Below are positions 53,947-61,174 of a stretch of DNA of 64,000 bases, piece after piece. The stretch spans positions 62,001 through 126,000 of the forward strand of contig SUTS01000001.1 of the NCBI GenBank assembly GCA_015152555.1, given 5' to 3'. A program made the position numbers and the translations under genes. This DNA comes from Cyanobacteria bacterium SIG26. Lineage in GTDB: Bacteria > Cyanobacteriota > Vampirovibrionia > Gastranaerophilales > Gastranaerophilaceae. How positions within the stretch are numbered: position 1 is the first letter of the stretch; each line of letters opens with the position of its first letter. The notes under the pieces were generated by a model. It worked only from the letters and a program-made list of their open reading frames with translations. It searched no databases and was not told where the DNA came from.

Positions 53947-54312
53947 CTATTTCTTTTTAGAAACTGGACCAGTTTTCTTACCGCGTTGAGTTCTTGCATT
54001 TGTTTTTGTTCTTTGACCGCGGCATGGAAGTTTACGTTTGTGACGCATTCCTCTGAATGAACCAATTTCTTGAAGACGTTTAATATTCATTGTTATTTCA
54101 CGTCTCAAGTCACCTTCAATATTGTAATTAGATAACTCGTTACGTAACAATCTAATATCTTCTTCTGTTAAATCATCTGTTCTTAAATCTGGTGAAATAC
54201 CTGTAGCTGCTAAAATTTTCTTAGCTCTAGTTGGACCTATACCGAAAATATAAGTTAACGCTACTTCCATTCTTTTGTTACGAGGTAGGTCTACCCCTAC
54301 TAATCTTGCCAT
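53947..54312 (-). CDS. rpsM: 30S ribosomal protein S13
   Basis: This 121-aa head protein contains [20 protein letters not shown], the [13 protein letters not shown] helix-turn region, and [20 protein letters not shown], hallmarks of S13. It is 180 bp downstream of rpmJ; that gap holds no recognisable gene. Confidence 0.97.
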   Translation of the reverse strand: MARLVGVDLPRNKRMEVALTYIFGIGPTRAKKILAATGISPDLRTDDLTEEDIRLLRNELSNYNIEGDLRREITMNIKRLQEIGSFRGMRHKRKLPCRGQRTKTNARTQRGKKTGPVSKKK

Positions 54313-54492
54313 TTATTTTTCTCCTTTTCTTGTTGTTAGATTTTTTTTGGTATGAGGCTTAAATACTTCCTCACCATCTGCTGTTAACCTCGCAAATTCA
54401 GGTGGTTGTGAGTTTATTAAACTCTTTGAATTGTTTGACCGCTTGATTTTTCGGCCTTGGTTGACATTGTTAAACTATCACTATGCGTAATA

Positions 54493-54606
54493 CTAACCTT
54501 GTCTTTGTTTGTGTTTAGGATTTTCGCAAATTACAGCGATTCTTCCTTTTCTTTTGATACATTTGCATTTGTCGCAAATTTTCTTTACTGATGATCTTAC
54601 TTTCAT
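54493..54606 (-). CDS. rpmJ: 50S ribosomal protein L36
   Basis: This 37-aa protein begins [20 protein letters not shown] and ends with [11 protein letters not shown]. Four ligands of the zinc-type L36 are present: C11, C14, C27 and H32. It lies between infA and rpsM, the standard place. Confidence 0.96.
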   Translation of the reverse strand: MKVRSSVKKICDKCKCIKRKGRIAVICENPKHKQRQG

Positions 54607-54679
54607 TTTCTTTTCCTTTTTATGTGTTTGTACGTGAGATTTCGTTTTGAATGAACACTACAGCACGCGTGCTCTTTGT

Positions 54680-54895
54680 CTATTTAAGTCTAAATGTAAT
54701 ACGTCCTTTTGATAAATCATACGGAGTCATTTCGACTTTCACTTTATCACCTGGTAAAATTCTAATAAAGTTTTTTCTGATTTTACCTGAGATATGTGCT
54801 AAAATTTCATGATCGTTTTCGAGTTTTACTCTAAACATTGCATTAGGCATTGATTCTATAATCGTACCTTCTAATTCTATTACATCTTTTGCCAT
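54680..54895 (-). CDS. infA: Translation initiation factor IF-1
   Basis: This 71-aa OB-fold protein binds the 30S A site during initiation. It begins [20 protein letters not shown] and ends [13 protein letters not shown]. The ATG at 54895 has GAGGA 5 bp upstream. A longer in-frame ATG (54991) adds 32 residues that have no IF-1 character and overlap the promoter and leader hairpin, so it is rejected. It is the first gene of the alpha operon here. Confidence 0.96.
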   Translation of the reverse strand: MAKDVIELEGTIIESMPNAMFRVKLENDHEILAHISGKIRKNFIRILPGDKVKVEMTPYDLSKGRITFRLK

Positions 54896-54921
54896 ATTTT
54901 CCTCATTTTCGGCTTTGTAAA

Positions 54922-54940
54922 CAGCCCACACCCATGGGGC
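54922..54940 (-). promoter_or_regulatory. Leader hairpin of infA
   Basis: On the minus strand AGCCC and GGGCT close a 9-nt loop (CATGGGTGT), between the predicted transcription start and the ribosome-binding site. Its role is unknown. Confidence 0.4.
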
Positions 54941-54947
54941 TATTTTA

Positions 54948-54975
54948 ATAATACGGGCTAAATATTTGTTTGCAA
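54948..54975 (-). promoter_or_regulatory. Promoter of the alpha operon
   Basis: On the minus strand TTGCAA (54970-54975) and TATTAT (54948-54953) are 16 bp apart, about 50 bp before the IF-1 start codon. Confidence 0.65.
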
Positions 54976-55321
54976 GCACTTTTAGAGACATTTTTAAGCT
55001 ATCTTAACACATGTGCTTGTTGTTTGTTTTTCTAAACTTACCACACAACTAGTTAATACAAGACGGGTTTAAAATAGTTGAAAAATAAATACTTTCATCA
55101 TGTTTGTAAATTTTTATTAAGTAATCATTATGATTGAATTTTTAATTAAACAATTATATAACTCACGTAAGATTTTCGGTTAGTAAACTTAAAAATTAAT
55201 AAAAAAATTTAGCGAACTCAAATAACTCTATTTTTGTTAACATATAAAACAAACTTTAGCGTTAACTTTTAGATTAATTCACCGATTTATCAGCCGCATA
55301 AACAATTCGACAAGTTATGTA

Positions 55322-56071
55322 TTATAAAACCGAATAATTAATCCCGTGCTTTTTATACAATTTATTGAAAAAATCCGCTTCGCGCTTAATATTTTCTTTT
55401 AATAAAGTCATTCCAAACCCACCTTCAAAAGAATGAATTTGATTTGAATTTTTATCTGCAACACTTTTTTCAATATACTCTTTAGTAAGCTTGTTTAAAG
55501 ATTTAAAAACGTCATTCTCGCAAAGTAATCGACAATTTATTTTAACAACATCCAACAACTCTTGCGCCTTAGCCACAAATTTTTCAAAACCTTTTGCCTT
55601 ATCCTTTACTATAGACGACAAGACCTTTCTTCCGTCGAATTTATCCACGATACTGGGTTCAAACTTATACTTGCTATGAAAATAGACCGCAGAAGCTTTT
55701 GAATGTAAATCCATTTTATTAAAATCGTTATCATTCATAAATTTAATTAAAGAAAGGTGTAATAACTCCCCTAAATTAAACCCTTTTCTCCGTCCTTGTT
55801 TACGATACTCAGACAACACTTCAACCATTTGCCCAACAATCATCTTATGTTCGGGTAACACACTAAATGCCTCATGTCCCAAAACTTTTTTAAACTTATC
55901 ACTGACTGTAATATCATAACCATTAACAAGACTAGGCTCTTTACTGATTTTTAAAGTCAAAGGCCCAAGAGTCTTATGATTTACGACAAACGGCTTAAAT
56001 AATTGCACACCGTTATTAATGGTATTTATACCACCTGAAAAATTAACATTAGAATAAGTTAAAAGATTCAT
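55322..56071 (-). CDS. Tagged GNAT-like acetyltransferase candidate
   Basis: This 249-aa protein carries the tag-like VNFSG (9-13) almost at the N-terminus. Residues 82-140 match a GNAT acetyl-CoA site: motif A is RKQGRRKGFNLGELLHLSL (90-108, with Q/RxxGxG-like GRRKG), and motif B is ASAVYFHSKYKFEP (126-139). The C-terminal ~100 residues are helical and unassigned. I chose the ATG at 56071, since the 31 residues upstream of it are hydrophobic junk in the repeat-rich region; however no good ribosome-binding site is seen. Substrate is unknown. Confidence 0.7.
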   Translation of the reverse strand: MNLLTYSNVNFSGGINTINNGVQLFKPFVVNHKTLGPLTLKISKEPSLVNGYDITVSDKFKKVLGHEAFSVLPEHKMIVGQMVEVLSEYRKQGRRKGFNLGELLHLSLIKFMNDNDFNKMDLHSKASAVYFHSKYKFEPSIVDKFDGRKVLSSIVKDKAKGFEKFVAKAQELLDVVKINCRLLCENDVFKSLNKLTKEYIEKSVADKNSNQIHSFEGGFGMTLLKENIKREADFFNKLYKKHGINYSVL

Positions 56072-56222
56072 GGTCGATATAAAACATAAAAATATATTTT
56101 TTTGCCCCCAATAATGAAAAATAAAATATTCACTCACAGTTGCAAAGTTGCTCCCCGCCTGCATTGACGAGAATTGTAGGTTGAATGAAACCTAACAAAA
56201 TACCTACAAATTAACATTGATA

Positions 56223-56247
56223 GATTCCGTATCAAGTACGGAATGAC
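56223..56247. repeat. Palindromic CGTATCAAG-type repeat, copy 2
   Basis: ATTCCGT-ATCAAGT-ACGGAAT is a perfect 7-bp hairpin followed by GAC. It matches 46443-46467 with few changes. Confidence 0.75.
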
Positions 56248-56262
56248 AAGAATTCACGCAAT

Positions 56263-56311
56263 AAAAAAGCCCCTTTACGGGACCTTTAAAATGGAGCGGA
56301 AGACGAGACTC
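56263..56311 (-). repeat. Duplicated 3' fragment of tRNA-Gly with terminator remnant
   Basis: The 21 bp at 56291-56311 are identical to 56466-56486, the CCA-containing 3' end of tRNA-Gly. On the minus strand it is followed by GTCCC-GTAAA-GGGGC and a U-tract, so it looks like the tail of a lost second tRNA gene or of an integration event. Confidence 0.75.
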
Positions 56312-56427
56312 CCCGCCTGCGTTGACGAACAGCACGAGTCTTACGCAGGCGGATACCCTTTAGGGTAGAACTTCATTTGTTGCGAGCAGCACGAGCAACA
56401 AATACGAGTGAGAGGCTGTCTTTGCAA

Positions 56428-56466
56428 AATAAAAAAGCCTTGGACTTTTGTCCTAAGGCTTTTTTA
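56428..56466 (-). terminator. Terminator of tRNA-Gly
   Basis: On the minus strand AAAAAAGCCTTAGGAC pairs with GTCCAAGGCTTTTTT (one bulge) around a 4-nt loop, directly after the CCA end. Confidence 0.9.
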
Positions 56467-56542
56467 TGGAGCGGAAGACGAGACTCGAACTCGCGACAGT
56501 CTGCTTGGAAGGCAGATACTCTACCAACTGAGCTACTTCCGC
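56467..56542 (-). tRNA. tRNA-Gly (anticodon TCC)
   Basis: The 76-nt gene has acceptor stem GCGGAAG/CTTCCGC. The anticodon stem TCTGC/GCAGA holds loop CTTCCAA, anticodon TCC. The T arm has TTCGAGT, and CCA is encoded. Confidence 0.97.
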
Positions 56543-56714
56543 ACAAGTAAAACTTGCACAAAACAATCTTACTATAAACAATTTTTAAAATCAAGCAATA
56601 GAAGAGAAAAAAAATATTAATCCTTACGAATTAATATCATATAGGCATGAAAGGCATAAAAAATTTATCCTATGGGATGGTGAAAAAATATAGCATGACA
56701 GTTTATCATATATA

Positions 56715-56802
56715 TGTAAGTTCAAAACGTCCAAGCACTTTTTCGGGGTTGCGACAAGATTTATCTTTTTGCGGTTTGGTTTAAAACGCTTTTGAACTTA
56801 CA
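56715..56802. repeat. 88-bp element with 13-bp perfect terminal inverted repeats
   Basis: The ends TGTAAGTTCAAAA and TTTTGAACTTACA are exact reverse complements. Inside, CCAA/TTGG and AAGA-TTTA-TCTT pairs allow nested helices. It could be a structured RNA or a miniature transposable element. It lies 110 bp before the ppiC start. Confidence 0.65.
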
Positions 56803-56912
56803 CTTACTTCAGAAAATTTTTCATGTTTTATAACTTCCGGTTTGTTTTGTTATATATTGCAAGACAAACCTTTTTATTTTATAATATTAATAAAAGTACT
56901 GGAGGATACCTT

Positions 56913-57212
56913 ATGGCAAATGAAGTTATAGAAGTAAAAGCAAGTCACATATTAGTAAAAACAGAGGACGAAGCATTAATGTTATTAAAACAAATTGAAA
57001 ATGGTAAATCGTTTGAACAGACTGCGACCGAATACTCTTTATGCCCATCAGGAAGAACCGGAGGTGATTTAGGCACATTTGGCAGAGGTGCGATGGTTAA
57101 ACCATTTGAAGATGTTGCATTCTCTTTAAGAGTAGGTGAAATTTCCAAACCTGTACAAACTCAATTTGGTTGGCATTTGATCCGAGTTTATGACAAAAAA
57201 GAAGCTGAATAA
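56913..57212 (+). CDS. Parvulin-type peptidyl-prolyl isomerase
   Basis: This 99-aa single-domain PpiC/parvulin isomerase catalyses cis-trans isomerisation of Xaa-Pro bonds. It contains ASHILVKTEDEA, YSLCPSGRTGGDLGTFGRG, MVKPFEDVAFSL and TQFGWHLIRV, the full parvulin motif set. There is no signal peptide, so it is cytoplasmic like E. coli PpiC. The ATG at 56913 has GGAGG 7 bp upstream, whereas the longer ORF adds an unconvincing hydrophobic head. It is the first gene of a four-gene unit. Confidence 0.93.
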   Translation: MANEVIEVKASHILVKTEDEALMLLKQIENGKSFEQTATEYSLCPSGRTGGDLGTFGRGAMVKPFEDVAFSLRVGEISKPVQTQFGWHLIRVYDKKEAE

Positions 57213-57227
57213 TTTTAGAGCAATATT

Positions 57228-58799
57228 ATGAAAAATATTACTAAAATAAGAGAGTTTATGCTGACTAACGGGTTGAAATATCTATTAGTAAATGCTACAA
57301 ATGAATTTTTAGTCGAATATAACACTTTAGATAATAACTCGCGATACAAATTAACAGGATTTTCCGGTTCAACAGGAGAGGCTTTGGTAACGCCTGAAAC
57401 AATATATTTATTTGTAGACGGGAGATATCATATCCAAGCAGATTTAGAGGTAAATCACGATCTAGTCACCGTAATAAAACTCCAGACCGGTCAAAAATTT
57501 TCGGATATACTATTTACAAAAATTCCGAAAGATGAGACTTTGGGTATTTTTGCAAAAAAAATTACTCAAAAAATGTATGAAACAATACAAGAAAAATGTA
57601 AGACAAAATTATTAGAAATAGACCCTTTAGATAATGATAAAAACAATAATACGCCAAGTAATACCTCATTAGATATAAAATACACCGGATTATCTGCCGA
57701 AGAAAAAGCCACTAAGCTTTCGCAAAATTTATCACTAAACCAAGCTATTTATCTGACAGATCTGGATGAAGTTTCATATATATTTAATATGCGAGACTTT
57801 TCACAAGTTTTTAGTGCAAAAATAAAGGCCAAAGCTATTATTCTAAAAGATAATGCTATCTTATTTACCCAAGACAAATTAGAAAATCTAAGTGATTTTT
57901 TAAAAAGTTTAAACAAAGAAATTTTAGTAGACAAATCTAAAATAAATGCCTACGATTATAATTTAATAAAAGACAAAGCAAAAGAACTCATATCAAATCC
58001 GGTTCAAATAATGAAAGCAGAAAAAACCGATGCGGAAATCGAGCATTTAAAATCAGCGTTTAATAAGACAGATAATGCAATGAAAGCAATTCGCGAATAT
58101 ATTTTAAACAGCGGAAACATCTCAGAATATGATATCGCCGTAAAACTTGCTCACGAATTCAAAAACCAAGGCGCATTGGGTTTGAGTTTTAATTCAATTG
58201 TCGCCAAAGATAAAAATTCTGCACTGGCACATTATTCTAAATCTTCTAAAGACGAAATTATAACAGACGGGAGTTTAATATTAATAGATTGCGGAGGATA
58301 CTTTGAGGGAGGTTTGGCAACTGACATAACCCGAGTTTTCGTTAAAGGTGAACCTACACAATTACACAAAAAGATTTATACTCTTGTTTTAAAAGCATTT
58401 TTACAGGCATATAACTTTACACAAACACACTCAAACGACTCTATAAACGGGTTTGAAATAGACCAAGCAACTCGTGAATTCTTCAATACGCAAGATTGTG
58501 AAGGTTTTATATTTAATCACGGCCTAGGACACGGCATAGGGATTAATGTACACGAATACCCTCCAAGCCTCAGCCCAAGTGAACTTGCAAAAACCCCAAT
58601 CAAAGACGGGATGTGTTTTTCAATTGAACCCGGATTATACAAAGAGGGATTATTTGGCATAAGACTTGAAAATTCTTGCTACTTTAAAGATAATAAAATT
58701 CATTCTTTTGTTAAAATGAATTATGAAAGCAAATTGATTAATTTTGAAATGTTATCAGAAACAGAAAAAGAACAGTTAAAAGAATTTGAGGTTATTTAA
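57228..58799 (+). CDS. pepP: Xaa-Pro aminopeptidase (M24, three-domain)
   Basis: This 523-aa metallopeptidase removes an N-terminal residue before proline. Two creatinase-like N-terminal domains (about 1-270) precede the pita-bread catalytic domain. The metal ligands lie in IDCGGYFEGGLATDITRVF (two Asp), NHGLGHGIGINVHEYPPS (His), and SIEPGLYKEG plus IRLENSCYF (two Glu). The length and double N-domain match aminopeptidase P1 rather than the shorter bacterial form. It starts 15 bp after the parvulin gene, a sensible pairing since both act on proline peptides. Symbol by family. Confidence 0.88.
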   Translation: MKNITKIREFMLTNGLKYLLVNATNEFLVEYNTLDNNSRYKLTGFSGSTGEALVTPETIYLFVDGRYHIQADLEVNHDLVTVIKLQTGQKFSDILFTKIPKDETLGIFAKKITQKMYETIQEKCKTKLLEIDPLDNDKNNNTPSNTSLDIKYTGLSAEEKATKLSQNLSLNQAIYLTDLDEVSYIFNMRDFSQVFSAKIKAKAIILKDNAILFTQDKLENLSDFLKSLNKEILVDKSKINAYDYNLIKDKAKELISNPVQIMKAEKTDAEIEHLKSAFNKTDNAMKAIREYILNSGNISEYDIAVKLAHEFKNQGALGLSFNSIVAKDKNSALAHYSKSSKDEIITDGSLILIDCGGYFEGGLATDITRVFVKGEPTQLHKKIYTLVLKAFLQAYNFTQTHSNDSINGFEIDQATREFFNTQDCEGFIFNHGLGHGIGINVHEYPPSLSPSELAKTPIKDGMCFSIEPGLYKEGLFGIRLENSCYFKDNKIHSFVKMNYESKLINFEMLSETEKEQLKEFEVI

Positions 58800-59545
58800 T
58801 GGAAATAACAAGTGTAAATAATGAATTAGTGAAAGATACAGTCAAACTTCAGCAAAAAAAATACCGTACACAAAGCGGGAAATTCTTATTAGAAGGTTTT
58901 AAAGCAATTAGAGAAGCTTTTGATAGCGGAATTATTATAGAAAAAATATTTGTCGATAAATCAAAAAAAGACGAATACAAATTTGCAAAAGATTTAATTA
59001 TTGAAACAAACGAAACAGTATTAAAAAAGATTGGAACAACAGACTCCGCTCCGGAATCCGTCGCTATCGGATTACAAAAAATCTACGATAAAAACATTTT
59101 AAAAGCTTCAAAAAAAGTTGTTCTATTAGAAGATATAAAAGATTTAGGCAACTTAGGAACAATTATCAGATCATCAGTAGCATTTGGTGCTGATGCGATT
59201 GTTTTATACGGAGAAAGTGTGGACATCTACAATCCAAAGTGTGTGCGAGCGTCAGTTGGCAATTTATGGAAACTACCTATTATAGAAATAAAAGATTTCC
59301 AAGAACTTTCTATGATATTTGCAAACTTTGAAAGAATTGCAACATTACCAAGAACAAACAACATGCTAAAAACTTTTGAAGCAAAATTCCCGACTGTTGT
59401 AATGTTTGGTTCTGAAGCTAACGGCCTATCTCAAGAATTAATAAAATTTTCAACAACATCTGTAAAAATAGAAATGGCACAAACCGTTGAATCATTAAAT
59501 TTAGCAACATCAGTTTCAGTAATTTTATACAAATTATTCATCTAA
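58799..59545 (+). CDS. TrmH/SpoU-family RNA 2'-O-methyltransferase
   Basis: This 248-aa SPOUT enzyme would methylate a ribose 2'-OH of rRNA or tRNA with SAM. Motif 1 is EDIKDLGNLGTIIRSSVAFG, motif 2 MFGSEANGLSQEL, and motif 3 IEMAQTVESLNLATSVSVIL, which together build the trefoil knot. The N-terminal ~90 residues form the substrate-binding domain (QQKKYRTQSGKFLLEGFKAI) typical of RlmB/TsnR-like members. The ATG overlaps the pepP stop (TAATG). Confidence 0.92.
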   Translation: MEITSVNNELVKDTVKLQQKKYRTQSGKFLLEGFKAIREAFDSGIIIEKIFVDKSKKDEYKFAKDLIIETNETVLKKIGTTDSAPESVAIGLQKIYDKNILKASKKVVLLEDIKDLGNLGTIIRSSVAFGADAIVLYGESVDIYNPKCVRASVGNLWKLPIIEIKDFQELSMIFANFERIATLPRTNNMLKTFEAKFPTVVMFGSEANGLSQELIKFSTTSVKIEMAQTVESLNLATSVSVILYKLFI

Positions 59546-59555
59546 GGAAACACCA

Positions 59556-59999
59556 ATGAAAACAAACGAACAAATCGCACGAGACAATTTTACAAACGGA
59601 TATAACTGTGCACAATCAGTGTTTTTAACTTACGCACAAAAATATGGATTTAATGAAGAAAAAGCGCTCAAACTATCCTCCTCTTTTGGCGGAGGAATGG
59701 GGCGATTGAGAGAAGTTTGCGGTGCCGTTAGTGCAATGTTTATGATTGCAGGATTAGAACGCGGATACATCGAAAACAATAACGACGAAACCAAGGCACA
59801 ACATTACGAACTTATCCAAAAACTTGCACAAGAATTTAAAGAAGAAAATGGCTCAATAATTTGTAGAGAATTGTTAGGACTAGAAGAAGGTGCAGATTCA
59901 CCAATTCCATCAAAACGTACAGAACAGTATTACCAAGACCGTCCTTGTGAAGAATTTATTGCATCAGCCTGCAGGATTATTGATAAAAACCTTAAATAA
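59556..59999 (+). CDS. C_GCAxxG_C_C family redox protein
   Basis: This 147-aa protein has the Cys pattern of the C_GCAxxG_C_C family: NCAQSV (C19), VCGAVSA (C53), ICREL and CEEF plus ACRI near the C-terminus. Members are thought to be redox-active or metal-binding and are common in anaerobes; the exact role is unknown. SSSFGGGMGR (about 41-50) is also conserved in the family. It ends the parvulin-pepP-trmH operon, 10 bp after the methyltransferase, and is convergent with a prepilin gene 4 bp away. Confidence 0.88.
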   Translation: MKTNEQIARDNFTNGYNCAQSVFLTYAQKYGFNEEKALKLSSSFGGGMGRLREVCGAVSAMFMIAGLERGYIENNNDETKAQHYELIQKLAQEFKEENGSIICRELLGLEEGADSPIPSKRTEQYYQDRPCEEFIASACRIIDKNLK

Positions 60000-60003
60000 T
60001 ATA

Positions 60004-60930
60004 TCATTGCTGCTTTTTAGCTTGAGCGCACGAGAATGGACCGTTAACTCCAAGTTTTTCTCTGCAATATAAATAATCTAGATTATTGTGTTTCAACGCC
60101 CAATATGTACAAGCTGTCGCGGTATTCCCCTCAAGACAATAGCTTTTTGTTCTATCATAATACTGTCCAGAAGGATATAAAACAGCTTTTTTATTATGAG
60201 ACCAAGCATTTGATTGATCTCCTATTGAAAATACAAAAGCATCTTTCCCTAAAGAATTAGGCAGTGTTTTACCATTAACATCAACACCAATTGTGGCATA
60301 AACACCCCAATTTTTATTATTGTTCATATTGTCAGCATAAATATAAAACCTTACACCATTTGGTAAAATCCCGGCACGCCCATGATTTGGTCCTGGATAA
60401 CTTTTTCTTACACTTAAGTTATTATAGCTCGAATACCATCCAGTATTTCCACAGACAGTTAACAAACTTGCACGCCCACAATCCTGCGCTAGTTTTAAAA
60501 ATTGTGTAATACGTCTAAAATACAACTCGTCATGATCATAAATAGTTTCAGAAGAACCCCAAAGAGAGATTTCACCATACTCTTTCTGAGCAAGTTCAAG
60601 TGCATTAGAAAATAAAGAATAAGTCTGGCGTAACCTATTAATAGTAACTCTATCACTAATTTTATTTATTAAAGTAGGCAACGTCATCGCTGCAACTATA
60701 CCGATAATACCAAGAGTAATTAACACCTCTGCTAGCGTAAAAGCAACTCTTTTTCTAACAACGTCATTCTGAGCGCAACCTAAGAGATTCTTCGGGCTAA
60801 AGCCCTCAGGATGACGAAAGCGAAGAATCTCATAAAACTTACAATTTTGGAGAGTTGCCAAAAATCTTAGCACAAGGCTATTAGAGGTTACCCACCCCAA
60901 AAAACACTTACTATTACTGAACTTTACCAT
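60004..60930 (-). CDS. Type IV prepilin-like protein with 63-residue repeat-derived leader
   Basis: This 308-aa protein has a prepilin core (KRVA|FTLAEVLITLGIIGIVAAMTL) with Ala at -1. No in-frame ATG, GTG or TTG lies close to the cleavage site; the nearest credible start is the ATG at 60930, preceded by an excellent AAGGGGAG. The leader of 63 residues is translated from a dispersed repeat. The mature part holds DVNGKTLPNSLGKDAFVF and a Cys tail (TACTYW, DYLYCREKLG) shared with the prepilin at 23459-24496. The leaders also share TSNSLVxRFLAxLQ. A minor pilin or pseudopilin is likely. Confidence 0.75.
   Translation of the reverse strand: MVKFSNSKCFLGWVTSNSLVLRFLATLQNCKFYEILRFRHPEGFSPKNLLGCAQNDVVRKRVAFTLAEVLITLGIIGIVAAMTLPTLINKISDRVTINRLRQTYSLFSNALELAQKEYGEISLWGSSETIYDHDELYFRRITQFLKLAQDCGRASLLTVCGNTGWYSSYNNLSVRKSYPGPNHGRAGILPNGVRFYIYADNMNNNKNWGVYATIGVDVNGKTLPNSLGKDAFVFSIGDQSNAWSHNKKAVLYPSGQYYDRTKSYCLEGNTATACTYWALKHNNLDYLYCREKLGVNGPFSCAQAKKQQ
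60762..60893 (+). repeat. Dispersed CATTCTGAG-type repeat, copy C
   Basis: CGTCATTCTGAG (60762-60773) and CTCAGGATGACG (60805-60816) form an inverted repeat with one mismatch around a GGGCTAAAGCCC palindrome. The adjacent block 60855-60893 (GCCAAAAA ... GGTTACCC) matches copy A. The copy begins directly at the prepilin core and ends in its leader. Confidence 0.85.
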
Positions 60931-61174
60931 ATTTTACTCCCCTTTTCGTGTTGCAAACTTCCTTTATAATTATAACTTATTTTGCAAATTCCCACAAGGG
61001 AGTATGTTATGGCAACAATGAAATTTGGCAAAACTAACCACCTTCCCGGATAGACTCGAGCGAGTATGCACCAGTTTTATGCAAGACGCGTTTCAGGAAC
61101 ATACAAATTGTACAAGAGAAATATTTTATTTATTACCGGCTTGTCAAACCAACGCATTTTAAAACATCAACTCA

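Larger units (their letters stand above)
54896..55321. other. Gene-free stretch upstream of infA
   Basis: It contains the infA promoter and leader hairpin at its left end (54922-54975). The remainder to 55321 is AT-rich DNA in which I find no gene, repeat or terminator. Confidence 0.7.
56072..56912. other. Gene-free stretch with tRNA-Gly, tRNA fragment and repeats
   Basis: From left to right: a CCCCGCCTGC-type repeat (56152), the palindrome at 56223-56247, a terminator-like hairpin and 21-bp tRNA fragment (56263-56311), a second CCCCGCCTGC copy (from 56311), hairpins TACCCTTTAGGGTA and TTGTTGC/GCAACAA (56353-56402), the tRNA-Gly terminator and gene, and the 88-bp inverted-repeat element at 56715-56802. 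No protein gene is present; ORFs over the tRNA are artefacts. Confidence 0.75.

Noticed and set aside
54680-54991. Longer IF-1 with 32 extra N-terminal residues
   Set aside because: The extension lacks IF-1 similarity, covers the leader hairpin and promoter, and the inner ATG has a good ribosome-binding site.
56408-56620. ORFs on both strands over tRNA-Gly
   Set aside because: They are translations of the tRNA gene and its terminator; the plus-strand peptide with DETRTRDSLLGRQ is a well-known tRNA artefact.
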